Part shown: positions 1-11,815 of the stretch, piece after piece | Layout of the letters: each line of letters begins with the position of its first letter | Position numbering within the stretch: the first letter of the stretch is position 1 | Source of the DNA: Gymnopus androsaceus JB14 | Taxonomy: Eukaryota; Basidiomycota; Agaricomycetes; Agaricales; Omphalotaceae | Direction of reading: 5' to 3' | DNA: 64,000 nt | Assembly: GCA_009733575.1 (NCBI GenBank) | Contig: ML769410.1 | Coordinates: forward strand, 158,343-222,342 | Notes under the pieces: model-generated | Told to the model about the DNA's origin: nothing | What the model saw: the letters and a program-made list of their open reading frames with translations, nothing else | Databases searched by the model: none | Position numbers and translations under genes: made by a program

Positions 1-507
1 GCAGAGCAAGACTGTGAGCATGCCATGAAGAGGATGATAAGTTTCTTACCAACTATTGTGTGAGGACAGGGTAACATTCTATTCTCAAATGAATTGGCCA
101 AACGATATGGTGACCAGGGCATAGTATCGATTTCTATTCACCCGGGTTCTGTAAGAAGTGAACTTCAACGAACTCTTCCCCTAGGCATCAAACAGCTAGT
201 GGTGAGTCATTCATCTATTTGGATCCCTGATGCGCATGTTTATCAAACTAGCAATATGTGCTTTTCTATCCAACTGAACTGGGTGCCCTGACGCCACTAT
301 ACGCTGCAACTGCCCCGGAATGTGCTGACTACAATGGCCTGGTGCGTAGTTCTTTACTCGTGGCTTTTCCATTCGCCAACAATTTATACACAGTATATCA
401 CTGCTTGGGCACGTCTGGACCGCAGTGAACCAAATCCTGAAGCTAGTGATCCTGCAGAGGCGAGGCAGCTATGGGAGTACATGGAGGAACAGGTGAAAGA
501 CTATTGA
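1..507 (+). CDS. Short-chain dehydrogenase/reductase, C-terminal part (5' truncated by window edge)
   Basis: NAD(P)-dependent oxidoreductase of the SDR superfamily, probably of the retinol-dehydrogenase/Bli-4-like fungal group; the substrate cannot be told. The visible exon before about 200 encodes GNILFSNELAKRYGDQG, the helix following the active-site Tyr-x3-Lys, and then the conserved IHPGSVRSELQR stretch of the substrate loop. A second exon starting near 251 reads YPTELGALTPLYAATAPE and then ADYNG, typical of this group. After a short intron the last exon (about 407-507) encodes YITAWARLDRSEPNPEA and ends EEQVKDY-stop. The Rossmann fold (TGxxxGIG) and the catalytic YxxxK lie upstream, outside the window. 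Introns have GT-AG ends. The family call is firm; the specific enzyme is unknown. Confidence 0.85.
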
Positions 508-715
508 TTGTTTACTTGGTACATCCGTGCCAGCACGGTATTTGAATTACCTAGTAGTAACAGTACTGATATTGTATTCCCCTTTTTATTGCACGATTCT
601 TGCCAGTCGCATTCGGAGGTAAAATGAGCGATGAAGAGAGATGGGACTATGTATACACACACAAAAAGGAAAGTCAAAGCTGGAAATACGATGCGCGCGT
701 GTTAGCGCTCGAATC

Positions 716-2220
716 TTAGCCCAGATGAGGACTAGAATACGGAGGAGGGCTACTGGGCCGTCGACCATTTGACATACCCACTGGTACTGCCCTATTCCTT
801 CCTGCTGCTCCATTATTTGGCATCGATGCATTGTGACTGATGACACCGGGAGGTGCCGAATAGTGTCCTACTCGCTGCTCCCTAAGGTAATCGTTTTGAG
901 TATTAACCGCTGATGGGGCAGTTTTCCTCCGATCGTGTGTTGTTGGTCGTTGTGCATGAGTATTGTCAGTACTCTGAACTAATGGTGCGTTGTCGTATTT
1001 CAACCTGAATGGTATAGGTAGAAGCAAGTTTGGACTTCCAATTTGTGAGTCAGGTGTCCTATACCATTCTTCTTGGTCCGCTGAAACATATTCATTTCTG
1101 TCTGAGCGCACCAATGAATGGTTGTGATCCCCGAATGAGACCGGGTATTCTTCACTGTTGCTAGAGTATAGTCTTGTATACGGAGGGATAGCAGAGTGAC
1201 GAGTCGGAGGGGTATTATGAAGCTGGACGTATTTTCTTCTGTGGAAATGCCGGAGCCAAATCGCAACGCCAATAAGACAGAGCAAGAACACCGCTCCGCC
1301 CAGAGATGCTCCGACGATAGTCCCAATAGGCTTCGATGAGCGCGATTCAGTGGATGTCGAAAGAACAATGGTGCCCTGGGCTATCTGCTTCGCCTGCGTG
1401 ACATTAAATACACCATTCACCCACTGTGTGGCTGAAGAACGAAGGAACGAAGGAAATAAGCATAGTACAATTTCCACAATAAAAACTCACGATTTGATTG
1501 AGCGTACAGAGGAATGGTAATGTTTACGGGTACATTCGATGGAAAATATCTGCACCCATGGATTAGAACTGATAAGTGAGCCTAAACATAGTAGAAACGC
1601 ACGAATCCGATTCCGTGAAACCTTGACATTCCACGCTGTAAGATGCCCATCTACACGTGCAAAGCAGCGTCAGAGTAGCCGAAAATGGGTAATAATGCTT
1701 TACTCACAATATAACAGAATTGCTCTGGCCTTGGCACGCAGTACACATGCTAATCAGGTTATACACCGCCCATGAGCTACGCCATTCCGAAAGCAATTTT
1801 GAGTAATAATCCACGAGAAATTGTGAGGGTAGCTGATGCACACCATTGGCAAACATTCACGGATTCATTGTTCAAGCTCGGAGGGTCGTAATGCTCTCCT
1901 GGAGTCAATGGAGGGACTGTATGATCTAGACGCGGCGCAGGTCCATCCTTAACAACGATGCTCTCCGAGTCAAATTAATGCTTGAGCTACTCACTACCCA
2001 TGTTACATGCAGCTAATCCTGCAGCCATCACGCAAGGCGACATCCCTGCACCGTCATCGGCCCATTCATACCCAGTTTCACAGGTGGCGTTTGCGAGCGT
2101 CGCCTGAGCTTGGTCCTGTCTTTCTAATAATAAACTGTTTAGTAGGATCGCATTTGAACCTCGAGTGAGTCGAGAGACGATGAGTAATAAGACGATTGGA
2201 AGAAAGAGCGAAGATGGCAT
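716..2220 (-). CDS. Single-pass membrane protein with cysteine-rich ectodomain
   Basis: Unnamed basidiomycete cell-surface protein; function unknown. The start at 2220 gives a signal peptide (SLFLPIVLLLIVSRL), followed by an ectodomain assembled from short exons. It contains ATCETGYEWADDGAG, then VNVCQC, then WAVYNLISMCTACQG, then WASYSVECQGF, then VPVNITIPLYAQSN. This C-x-C...CxxCQG...W..Y..C pattern recurs in fungal membrane proteins of this kind. The last exon (from about 1430 to 716) carries QWVNGVFNVTQAKQIAQG, a transmembrane helix (IGTIVGASLGGAVFLLCLIG, then VAIWL), basic stop-transfer residues HFHRRK, and a roughly 190-residue Ser/Pro-rich cytoplasmic tail ending PPPYSSPHLG. The PPPY motif could bind WW domains. 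Exon joins are inferred from GT-AG sites; the architecture is clear, the role is not. Confidence 0.75.
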
Positions 2221-4809
2221 GGAGGAGATCGCGCAGGAATGAATCTTTTGTGATAGGTTCGAGCAAGGGATCTACCAGGGACGGTAAGAGCGAAAGTAAG
2301 ATATGCATGGGAAGGGGCCTTAAAAAGGGCACAGCAGCACAAGCTTCTTAATGTGTCCGAAGTTTAATGAAAAATGAAAAAGCGCAGCTGGAGCAGAACC
2401 ATTCAACATGTCGGAAGTATGTCCGGGCATATGTATACATAGACAATGCATTCGAAGAAGTCATCTGCGATCTAATATCGGAAAGGATAACAGTTCCGAT
2501 CCGAATGTCAATCTAATTCAGCACTTAGGCCGACACCTATGTAGCGCCTTGTAGCGCTCAGCGTCGGTCAACCACATCGCTTTGGATTTAATGAAAACCG
2601 ACGATGATAGGCCGAATGTAAACAACAGCCTAGGAATCTCCTTTCCTTGACGCATGATTTATTGATGAAGGCTCGGACACAGAGAGGTTTTTAATAACCA
2701 AGGTTTAAGGACAAGTGGCTGAGCGTGGCAAGTAGGAACGTCGAATGAATTGGTCTCGAGAATCCAGACTCCATACTATGTATGGAGTATGAATCAGAAA
2801 ACACAGGAGAGAACTGACCGTCGCAAATACTCGGACAGGCTGCTTCGAAGTCTGACAATTACAGACGATCAGGATATAAAGCAACTGCGAATTGGGTGCT
2901 TCGAAATCTATATGAAATGTATCAAGCACATTGAAATTTGCGCAGTGACTACTATCCTGGCTTCTAGTATGGTAGAATCTGCCGTCAGAACACTCTCCAC
3001 CAATTCATGCTTTAAGAAGCGTGTACTCACTGGAGTCATCCTTCACGAAAGTTATCGACGCGTTTTTTTTTTGATCGTGGCCATATTAGATGTAGTACGT
3101 CCTGTGGTGCACAGCTGTGCTCTGGTGAATTTCTGTCGAGACCTGCGCGCCAATGTATTTAGTCGTTGATAGAGTATGATACTGTAGCCAACGAGGAATG
3201 ATGCTTCTAGGAATAAGCCAACGGCCAGGAAAGACCGCTTTCTGACTTCTAACGGATTCTCCCGACGTTAGGTCAACAATGAATCAACATTCTGTTCTCT
3301 TCTTCTTTGAGCCCCAATCTTGACTCTTCCAAGAGGACCAACGTCATTCCATAAATATGATCTGTCCTGTTTCCTATGTGGCAGTTGCAGTAGCAGCAAG
3401 CCCAGGCTATCTCGATTCGTCATCGTACACATTGTGCGTAGTCAGGGAATTTCCCCATAGAAAGTATCTTCATCACTCGAATCATCCCTCACCGAGTCGC
3501 ATCTTGGCTTGAATCTGGATCGAGTCGATACCCACTAACTGAGCACCCGGCAGTGATGTAGTAGCCTCGTCCTGCGATACAGCTGTTAGCTTGAAGTGGA
3601 GCCTAGCCTGGCTCTGGTGAGTTTTCATCGAGGTAGATCGAGGTCTATTAGGATTTTGAGTCATAGTGACGATACATATGTGGATGGCTTGATAGTAGAG
3701 CTAAAGGGATGATAGTCAACGAACATTTCACAGGGAAAGAAAGCACCAACCGAAATTATAAGCTTTCTAAGTATATGATTTGGACTGCCACAAAGTGCAA
3801 CACCCTGCAGCACCGGATTCGGACAGGTCGGACAGGAGGGCCATGCGGAATGAATATTTTTGGGTGGCCAAAGATAGAAAACAGCCTTTCGCCTTGCCAG
3901 AGCATCGGACAACTGATGACACTGCGCATCCCCCTACTAGTACTAGCCCGGCTACTTGACACTGGGGCATTCACGTCGGCTTTAAACTGAAAGGCTTTCA
4001 AGGCTTTCTACTCGGCCTTTCAAAATCGCCACCCTGGCGAACAAAGGGCGTGTTTCTGGTAAAATGAATCAAAACAGCTGAAAGGCCTGAAAGCCTTTGA
4101 AAGCATGGTTCCGCATGCTAGAGACGAGATACACAAGGAGCCTGAGGTCTGAGGCTCTATTCCGAAGGTCTAGACTCTGGAGAGTATCAGTAGAAGGTAT
4201 GTTAACCGAATAGAGCCGGCATTCAAACTTGCACGTACCATAGGTTTAGATGGTCGGAGTAGTACTACCATCTGCATCTGTTGAGAATCAAATCCTGGTG
4301 GTGGAAGATACTATCACAACGGAGCCAGTCAGATTGCTAAGTAGAAATGTCCTACCTCGGCTCGATTGCGCCTGGCTAAACCTCGTTGAGGGTTCAGCAA
4401 TTTTCGCGCTACATTCCAAGTGATCTGAAGGTAAAATAGGTTAAATTACCCAGGATTTAATCACATTTGCTAGGTGATTTTCATGCAAGAACGACTTGCA
4501 CAGCAGGAATGCGTCTGGGACGCAGCCGGCTTTCAACATCACATCTGCGATATTTGATGAGCTACAGAGCGGTGTAGATGATGATTTTCATACCCGATAA
4601 AACCAAAAATCGTTCAACTTGAAAGCCTCAAAGCCTCAACCTCTCAGTGATTTCGTCGCGTCGGACTCGAGCTTGCCGAATCCGGCTTGTCATTCTGATT
4701 TCGTTATCTTCCCAGCCTTTGTTCTCGACCACCACAGCGCTCACCAACCAGCCTTTTTTCCTCTTTCTGTCTATACTTTGTACTTGAACTTCTCTATTCC
4801 TACATATTA
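2221..4809. other. Intergenic region, no gene recognised
   Basis: Only short open frames without family motifs. The longest (2750-3169, plus, 139 codons) lacks a recognisable domain and contains a run of T. A hairpin-forming repeat near 4 kb is listed separately. The last 200 bases are pyrimidine-rich, as expected of the leader of the following gene. Confidence 0.5.
3990..4106. repeat. Imperfect inverted repeat built on GAAAGGCTTT/AAAGCCTTTC
   Basis: The left arm (about 3990-4023) contains TGAAAGGCTTTCAAGGCTTT and then CGGCCTTTC. The right arm (about 4079-4106) contains GAAAGGCCTGAAAGCCTTTG. The reverse complement of one arm aligns with the other apart from a gap of several bases. The short spacer suggests a small palindromic (MITE-like) element or a structured remnant. 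A related run AAAGCCTCAAAGCCTC occurs at about 4622. No flanking target duplication was identified. Confidence 0.45.
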
Positions 4810-5899
4810 ATGGCGAGCAAAGCTGCTCAGAAACGAGTAGGTCTATCCCGAACTAATTAATGATGATAATCTCACGATGTTGGCTGTAGCTCACGAAGGA
4901 ATTCGTAGCAATGCAGAAGGACCCACCTCCATTTATTTGGGCTGTACCCGACGAGAAGAATATTTTGACTTGTAAGATTCCTCAAATTTGTGCTGTGGCT
5001 GGAGTTGTAGTAATTATTATCTACAGGGAACTATATTATTGTAAGTTACAATGTCACATTCACTTCAAGACGGAAATCTAACTTGTGGCCAGCGCGGTCC
5101 TCCCGACTCACCCTTCGCAGGCGGAGAATTCCACGGTGTGCTCTTATTCCCTCCCGAATACCCATTCAAACCTCCCGGTATCAAGGTTAGTTTCTCCTTC
5201 CTTTTGCAATCTTTATCGCCGCTGATGAGTGGTCCAGATGCTTACACCCTCCGGACGATTTCATCCTGACAAGAAGATTTGTTTCTCAATGTCCGACTTT
5301 CATCCTGGTTCTTGGAATCCTGCTTGGAGTGTGGCTACGATGTACGTTTCCATTTGTGCCTTGAATTTTTCGTTCCTAATCCTGGACTCTATAGTCTCAC
5401 TGGCTTGCTCTCATTCATGTTATCGGATGAGATGACTACTGGGTCGGTGAACGCTAATGATGCCCAGAAGCGCCAGTTTGCTTCAAAGAGCCATGCATGG
5501 AATTTGAAGCATCCCAAGTTCACGGAAGCTTTTCCTGAGGTACGTACATCGATGTATAAAATTTTTCGTTTATCAGACTAATTTGCATGTATAGTATTGC
5601 ACTCAATTTGCGAAAGCTGTTCCCAACATGGGTGAACAACGCCCAACACAACCATCACAAACGACCCTACCTCTCCTGCTTCATTCTTCTCTCCCTCTTC
5701 ATCCTCTACTAGCTCTTCAAACCCGATACCAATACCACCTCCCGGGCTTGGTGAGAAAGCAACGACGACAGATGATGCTGCTACTGGGGCGGCTGAAACA
5801 GCGATATCCTGGGGACAAATTTTGTGGGATAAATGGCGGTGGGGAGTTTTGATTGCGCTTGCAGTCGTGGTCTCAAGGCTGTCTTCTGCTAGGTCCTGA
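4810..5899 (+). CDS. UBC6: Ubiquitin-conjugating enzyme E2 of the Ubc6/UBE2J2 type (ER tail-anchored)
   Basis: E2 enzyme of ER-associated degradation: it accepts ubiquitin from E1 and works with ER membrane E3 ligases on misfolded proteins. Exons read [61 protein letters not shown], then [20 protein letters not shown]. The Cys in KKICFSM is the catalytic residue of the Ubc6 family. [28 protein letters not shown] and the [15 protein letters not shown] segment follow. The C-terminal exon encodes a Ser/Pro/Thr-rich linker and a tail anchor [16 protein letters not shown] ending SSARS-stop at 5899. One oddity: the frame of [13 protein letters not shown] and the frame of the linker plus tail anchor differ by one base near 5631-5636, and a stop lies in the second frame there. 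Either a 140-base intron (5632-5771) removes the linker, or there is a frameshift. Confidence 0.9.
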
Positions 5900-6943
5900 A
5901 CAACCTAGTCGTGGTGGCGGGAATACTAGCCGCATATCATAATCCTGTGCACCGCCGCGGAGATTTTACGGCACATCAGCGTGCGGCCTGTGCAGGAGTG
6001 GTATGTCAAGAGGTGAAGAGCGAGAGTAGGACGTTGGTCTGTTGTAGGTTACGAGTTGTGACGGAGGGACGGATGCTTAAGCACCGTTTATCTGCTATTA
6101 TCTTAAAGCTCTGAATTCATTCTTACGGTATTTTGTATTTTGGTCTCTTTCTAAACATCTGCGAGTAGCTGTCAAATGATCTTTCGCGAGACGCTCTTTA
6201 CAGATTATTTCTCTTCTCTTCTCGTCCTAGCATTGTCATTACCACCACCATCCCTCATTTTACCGCTACGTCGCTCTCTCTACCATCCTCTCATGATATA
6301 TACTCGATACTTTCTAATTAAGTACGAGGTCCGTTAATTGGATACAGATAGTCTCTTCTCATCGCGAGCTTTTTCACACCGCAAACGGTATTAGGACTAG
6401 CTCAAAGCTGCTTTCGTGGCTGATGTATCCATTTGATAGTAAGCTCTCCCTCAGAATCCTTGCTCTTCGTGTAACTAATCGTAACCAACCGCTTATATAT
6501 CGACCTAGGGCGGATCGATGTGTGCTGGAGTAATCCAAACTATAACAGGAAGGAGGAGTTTTGTATTTAGACACATCGGGGAAGACGATGAGTCTACGAT
6601 GAGTCAATCAGGTTATAGCGCTCTGGTTCAGTGAGCGCTTATCTCCATTTCACTACAACGTCCAAGTGTCGTTTACAATTTTACCTGGTTCTCCTCAAAG
6701 ATCATCAAGTGTTCTGTCGACTCAGTATTAACCTATAGCACTCTCCATTGGTAGCTGATTGCTATGGAGCTCAAAGTGAGAATTCATGGCTTTTTGCGAT
6801 TTTTCACACTGACTGGGGTAGTGCTCAGTGTGGCCAAATGACCATGAGTTCTTTCATCTTTCATGCCCCGTGGACGATGAAAATTTCTTGTTTCGTCATT
6901 AAAACCTGGACCGCATGACAATATCATATCCATATCCGTTTGC
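5900..6943. other. Intergenic, no gene recognised
   Basis: This is the 3' flank of the Ubc6 gene and the upstream region of the esterase. It has pyrimidine-rich tracts (6200-6300) and only short, motif-free open frames on both strands. Confidence 0.5.
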
Positions 6944-6949
6944 TATAAA
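6944..6949 (+). promoter_or_regulatory. TATA box of the carboxylesterase gene
   Basis: TATAAA sits 49 bases upstream of the ATG at 6993, the same spacing class seen upstream of the sedolisin and cupin genes in this window. Confidence 0.6.
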
Positions 6950-6992
6950 GTCTCAGAGTTGATCTGCTCTTGACCAAAAGTCTTGTTGCACC

Positions 6993-9607
6993 ATGAAAGC
7001 GACATATTCTCGGTTTCCTCTGCACTCGAGCCTCGTGCTCCTTGCTTTATATTTACCGATCATTTGCACTAACTCGTACACAGTCTCCCTCTTGTTCGAA
7101 AATGACGCCAATTGGGAGGTGCATCAACTCTCTTTCAGTTATTTTGCACGTACTGAATATTGGTACTTAGAACTTTGGCAATCGTTCCAGTGCCCTGTTG
7201 ATCTACGATGCGGCATCATCTACTGAGGCTTCAACCGTCTGCCAGGAATTCAACGAAACGCTCCTCCCCCAAGCAGATCTATCAGAGTTTGTATCAACCT
7301 CTTAGCCGCGTAATCCTGCCCTGATTTGTCTCTTGCAGTATATCTAACAAACTCTCATACCTCGAATACCTCGGTCAATTTGACCAAGACTCTGAATTCT
7401 GGGTTGCTTCTCCCAATTTGACGTCTACAGCCACCGCTTTTGCGCCATTTTCTTCGTCCTCGTTGACTGCAGATTCAAGCCCAGACCTCTTCGAAGCAGC
7501 TTCCCGTCCTCTGCTCCAATTCCGCGCCATTCACATCACAGGTTGATACCAATTTTTCGAATTCACCAAGGACAAACGTGACGTCCAGTGGAACCGTATT
7601 CACTGGGTAGGAACCATGTTTTTCCTTCATGCATCTGACATTCCGTATTTGCTTGTAGTACCCGGGATCATATGACGTTCCGATTCATGGGTGTTCCTTA
7701 CGCTGCTCCGCCTACAGGTTCCTTGAGATTCAAGTACCCAGAAAAATGGAATGGTACCTACGTCGACGCCACAGCATGCAAGTGTTTCATTCTGTCATGC
7801 TTTAAATGCAATCCGCTCATCCCGTCGTTCTTTCCATCAGTTCAACCCGCGTGTTTACAACTGGGCCTGTTCGCAAACAATGACATTGGTATCAATCCTT
7901 GGGGGATAAGCGAAGACTGGTAATGCCGCACTTACCATGCTAGTTAGATCTGAATGAGCTATTTTCCAGCTTGCACCTGAATATCTACACGACATACATT
8001 CCCTCATCAACTTCGTCCAACACAGAGTCCCTCAGACCGGTGCTCTTCTGGATACATGTAAAAATTCTCTTCTTGTTTTCCGAGGCTTTTCGCGCTGATT
8101 ATAACTGCAGGGCGGTGGTAACACAAGTGGTACAGGCGACGATGAAACATTCGACGGCGGGCCTCTTGTTACCAGAGGAGATGTTGTCCTTGTCACCATA
8201 AACCATAGACTCGACATCTTTGGCTTCCTCGGTCTTAACGACTCTGCTATTCCAGGCAACTATGCTTTGGCAGACAAAATCGCCGCGTTACACTGGGTGC
8301 AAGACCACATCAAGGATTTCGGGGGCGATCCGAGCAAGGTGACGATCTTTGGCCAGTCTGCAGGAGGGGCATCGATTGTGGATCTGTTGAAAAGCCCAAA
8401 AGCTGCTGGGCTGTTTCACACAGCTATCTCCGAGTCTGGTGGGTCTGGTACGTTTTTCACGGTTGAACAGGCGAGTGAGGCGTATCGTGAGTGTTTTCCC
8501 CATGCCAATAATAGACACCTCGAATATTGACGATGATTAATTTGTGTAGTTCCCTTCCTCGACCCTCTCTGTAACGAAACCAGTGGTGCCGAGCTTTTAC
8601 AATGCCTACAAGCCCTACCGGCCGAAACACTTTTGAACATCACCAACTTTGCTACGTCCTGGAACACGATAATTGACGGTGTATACGCAGTGGCTCCAGC
8701 CGTAGAACAGATGAGTCTCGGACCAAGTGCAGTTAATAGCGTACCTTTCTTGCTTGGATTTATGCCTGAGGAGGGACAATCGTGAGTCCTCTTTCTTTCC
8801 TCTGTACACACGAATATCGCTGATGTTGCTTGGGTAGATTGCTTAACCTGACCATCGCGCCAAATGACACCAACTTTACCCAAGATCTTATTACTGCAGT
8901 GGGTGCATCTGTTGCGCAAGATGTCCTGCAGTCGGGTTTATGGACGGTTACTGATGACTTCACGGTCTGTACGTCGGTTCAACTTTCTCTTGACGTTGTA
9001 TTCATACCATGACTAGACAACGCAACTATCAACGCCTACACTGATTGGCAGCTCACTTGTCCTGCGGAAAGCATGATAGCTGCAGCGTCCGGGTCTGGAG
9101 CGTTCCCTGCGATGTATGTTTATACCATGCAGCATGCCTACGCTCTTAGCTTTTTCGATCCATACGGCCTGTGTACGTTCCCTGTAGGGGATCTCCAGCC
9201 TTATTATCGATGTCATTCTGGAGATCTATATGAGGTGAACTCTCAACGCTTCTTTCTACTTTCTAACAGTATCTAAAACCATTACCTAGGTCTTCGGGAC
9301 GTACTACATCTTCGACCAGCCCGTTCGCATTCCCGAAGACATATCACATACCGCCCTCATCCAAGACCTCTGGACATCCTTCGCGCGCACAGGAAATCCC
9401 AATCCCGACCAGGCAGACCTCGCTGCTCGAGGTCCAGCATATGAAAGTACATTGCAGATATTGCAAAAGACGTCGTGGGTTTAGGAAGAATACGATAATG
9501 TGACGATGTTCAGGGCGTCTTTGGATTATCCAGATCTGGGGATTTTACATGGTCTTCCTGACGATGCGGATGGAAAATGTGCGGTGGTGACTGCTGCTTC
9601 AACTTGA
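6993..9607 (+). CDS. Secreted type-B carboxylesterase/lipase (possibly disabled)
   Basis: Alpha/beta-hydrolase of the cholinesterase-like family that hydrolyses carboxylic esters, predicted extracellular. The start at 6993 gives a signal peptide (SLVLLALYLPIICT). Conserved blocks follow: FRFMGVPYAAPPTGSLRF; LHLNIYTTYIPS; an oxyanion-loop GGGN; VVLVTINHRLDIFGFLG; NYALADKIAALHWVQDHIKD; then FGGDPSKVTIFGQSAGG with the nucleophile Ser in GQSAGG. The acid Glu is in FMPEEGQS and the His in CHSGDLYEVFGTYY. About ten introns. Two anomalies were seen. The exon-1 donor (GAG/gtgcat at 7118/7119) and the next coding exon (ALLIYDAASS) do not join in frame with a normal-sized intron. An in-frame TAG at 9482-9484 interrupts the C-terminus, after which 40 codons stay open (EEYDNVTMFRASLDYPDLG and onward) to TGA at 9607. 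It may be a young pseudogene or a slightly shortened enzyme. Confidence 0.85.
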
Positions 9608-9927
9608 ATTCGAGCGTAATGTAATTCAATACATATGCAGGTCATGATTATCAGATGAATGGATTATTTATAGCTAGACTTTTCAAAATCCTCGCAGGTG
9701 AAGCGTCTACTCACTCTCAGACTCAAACTCTATGCTTCGTATCAAGCCTGGTGCACATGACGCCAACCATTGTGAGCCCTATGCCCTAGACTCTATACAA
9801 TATACAGGAGTAAGTCAAGAGCAAAATAAAACCCAAATATTTGCGGCGTAATCTCGGATAAACTCTCATATAAGAGCTCGACCCCTCGCATCTCTCCTCT
9901 TTTCCCCTCGCGTTTCTTCTGTAAAGG
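9608..9927. other. Short intergenic region
   Basis: 3' flank of the esterase and leader of the DUF1479 gene. The final 90 bases are rich in CT, typical of fungal transcription start regions. No gene seen. Confidence 0.5.
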
Positions 9928-11815
9928 ATGCTTCGCTCTCGTATTTTCGCTTTGACCAAGGAGCTCCCCGGTGGGTTTTCCAAGCGTAACAAGTGCAGTT
10001 TGCCGTTGCGTTCATTGGCAACCGCTACTACGTCTGTTCCTCGTCCCACTCGAGCACAGAAGAGTGAAGGCGATATTGAAGACTTTTTCTCCACGTTGGA
10101 TCCCAATGTTTCCCAAGTTCTCCCCTCCCGCTTTGCAGACCTGAAAGCCGAGCTCTGGCATGACGGTCTCCTGCAGTCTTGGAAGGAGGTTCTTGCGGAA
10201 TTGGAGATTGAAACCCAAAAGATTGCCTCTTTGGGGGCCAAGGTAAATGCACGGCACAAGGGGAACAGCTTTTACATGAACTAACTTGGATACTGTAGAC
10301 TATTCCCAAAATTTCCTATGAGGAATTACGCGATGGCCCTTCCAAGGACAACCTTGCTAGTATCAAGCGAGCTGGCGTGGTTGTCGTCACTGGCGCTGTT
10401 CCGAAAGAGGTTTGTTCGATGCTAGTCATTAGATAACTAAACGCTCACAGCTGAGACATTCTAGGAAGCGCTTGTATGGAAAGAATCCATTCGAGAATAC
10501 GTCAAAACAAACAAGGACCTTGTTCGAGGTTTGTATATGGGCGATTACAGCAATTTCCATCTTCACTGCTTAACACGGTACCTTAGGCTTTCCCGCCGAT
10601 GACCCACAGATCTTTGAACTATACAATACAAAAGCTCAGACTCTCGCTCGCACCCATCCCAACATTCTTGACACTCAGAAGGCGCTGTTATCTCTCTGGC
10701 ACACCTCCGAGCCAAACACAGAGATCAGTCTCAACACGCCCATCTCGTACTTTGACCGCCTCCGAATCCGCAAACCGGGCGATATGAAGTTCACTTTGGG
10801 GCCTCATATTGATGGGGGTTCTGTTGAACGTTGGGAAGACCCTCAGTTTCGAACCTGCTGGAAGAAAATTCTACAGCAGCCCAACTGGCGCGAGCATGAT
10901 CCCTTCGATGTAACCCCCCGAATTGGAGCTAATCAAGACCTTTACCATGCTGCGTACGTATACACTAGTAAATCTGCTTCACTGTAGAAGATAACTGACA
11001 TTCGTACAATTATAGGAATCAGTGTTCTGTCCTGCGGCCTTGGCAGGGATGGACTGCCATGTCGACAACAAAGCAGGGTGAAGGCACGCTTCGGGTTCTA
11101 CCAATGCTTTCCCTATCCACTGCCTATGTCATCCTCCGTCCCTTCTTCCGTCCACGCGATCCTAAATCAACCTCGCTCAAATTTGAAGATTGGGAGGTCG
11201 ACACATCGTCGTCTATATTCCCTGGTAGCGGAATGGGTAAAGGGCAAGAACTGAATGAGAAGACCCACCCGCATCTCCACTTGGACAAGACCATGGTTTC
11301 AATCCCGATGGTAGAGCCTGGAGATCAAGTTTATTGTAAGTCGCTGACCATTCCTGGTTCTCACTGCGAAATTGACCAACATGAATATAGGGCATTGTGA
11401 CGTTGTACACGCCGTGGAATATCAGCACAATGGTGCTGGGGATTCTTCGGTAATGTACATTCCCGCAGTTCCGTTGACTATACACAAGTGAGTTAAATCG
11501 TGCAGTTGAGATCTTTCCAAACATAAACTGATCACTAATATGTAGTGCCGGCTACCTTCGTGATCAGCGGATCCATTTCACCCAAGGTCTTCCTGCTCCG
11601 TGAGTGGAGATACATCCCCGGGGTCCATTTTACTTACTGACCCCTCTTGCAGCGATTTCCCGGGAGGTGCAGGCGAATCGAAATTCACTGGACGATCTAC
11701 GCCGAGTGACATCAAGACACGCGCTGGACTGCAGGCTTATGGTCTTGAGCCATTCGATGAGTCGGGATCGGGATCTGAATTCATCAAACAAGTCAACTCT
11801 ATTATTTCTGCCTAA
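9928..11815 (+). CDS. DUF1479 (YbiU-type) protein, likely 2-oxoglutarate/Fe(II) oxygenase-like
   Basis: Conserved DUF1479 family found in fungi and bacteria; the fold is related to iron/2-oxoglutarate oxygenases, with no established substrate. The start ATG at 9928 opens a basic, Ser/Arg-rich N-terminus (MLRSRIFALTKELPGGF) that resembles a mitochondrial presequence. The body contains DIEDFFSTLDPN, LPSRFADLKAELW, IKRAGVVVVTGAVPKEEA, GFPADDPQIFELYNTKAQ, and then MKFTLGPHIDGGSVERWED. The H-x-D of PHIDGG and the later His in YWHCDVVHAVEYQHNG are the likely metal ligands. QCSVLRPWQGWTAMSTTKQG and EGTLRVLPMLSLSTAYVILR lie between. About six short introns; termination SIISA-stop at 11815. The whole reading frame joins cleanly and the gene appears intact. 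Family assignment is strong; the catalytic role is inferred. Confidence 0.9.

Noticed and set aside
2750..3169. 139-codon plus-strand frame
   Set aside because: No domain, no signal peptide, interrupted by a T-run of low-complexity codons, and overlapped by another frame on the minus strand; most likely chance.
7119..7138. A 20-base intron followed by an 11-base micro-exon in the carboxylesterase that would fix the frame
   Set aside because: Other introns here are about 45-75 bases; a 20-base intron is below the size a spliceosome normally handles.
8416..8919. 167-codon minus-strand frame opposite the carboxylesterase
   Set aside because: It is antisense to exons holding conserved esterase motifs; no independent features.
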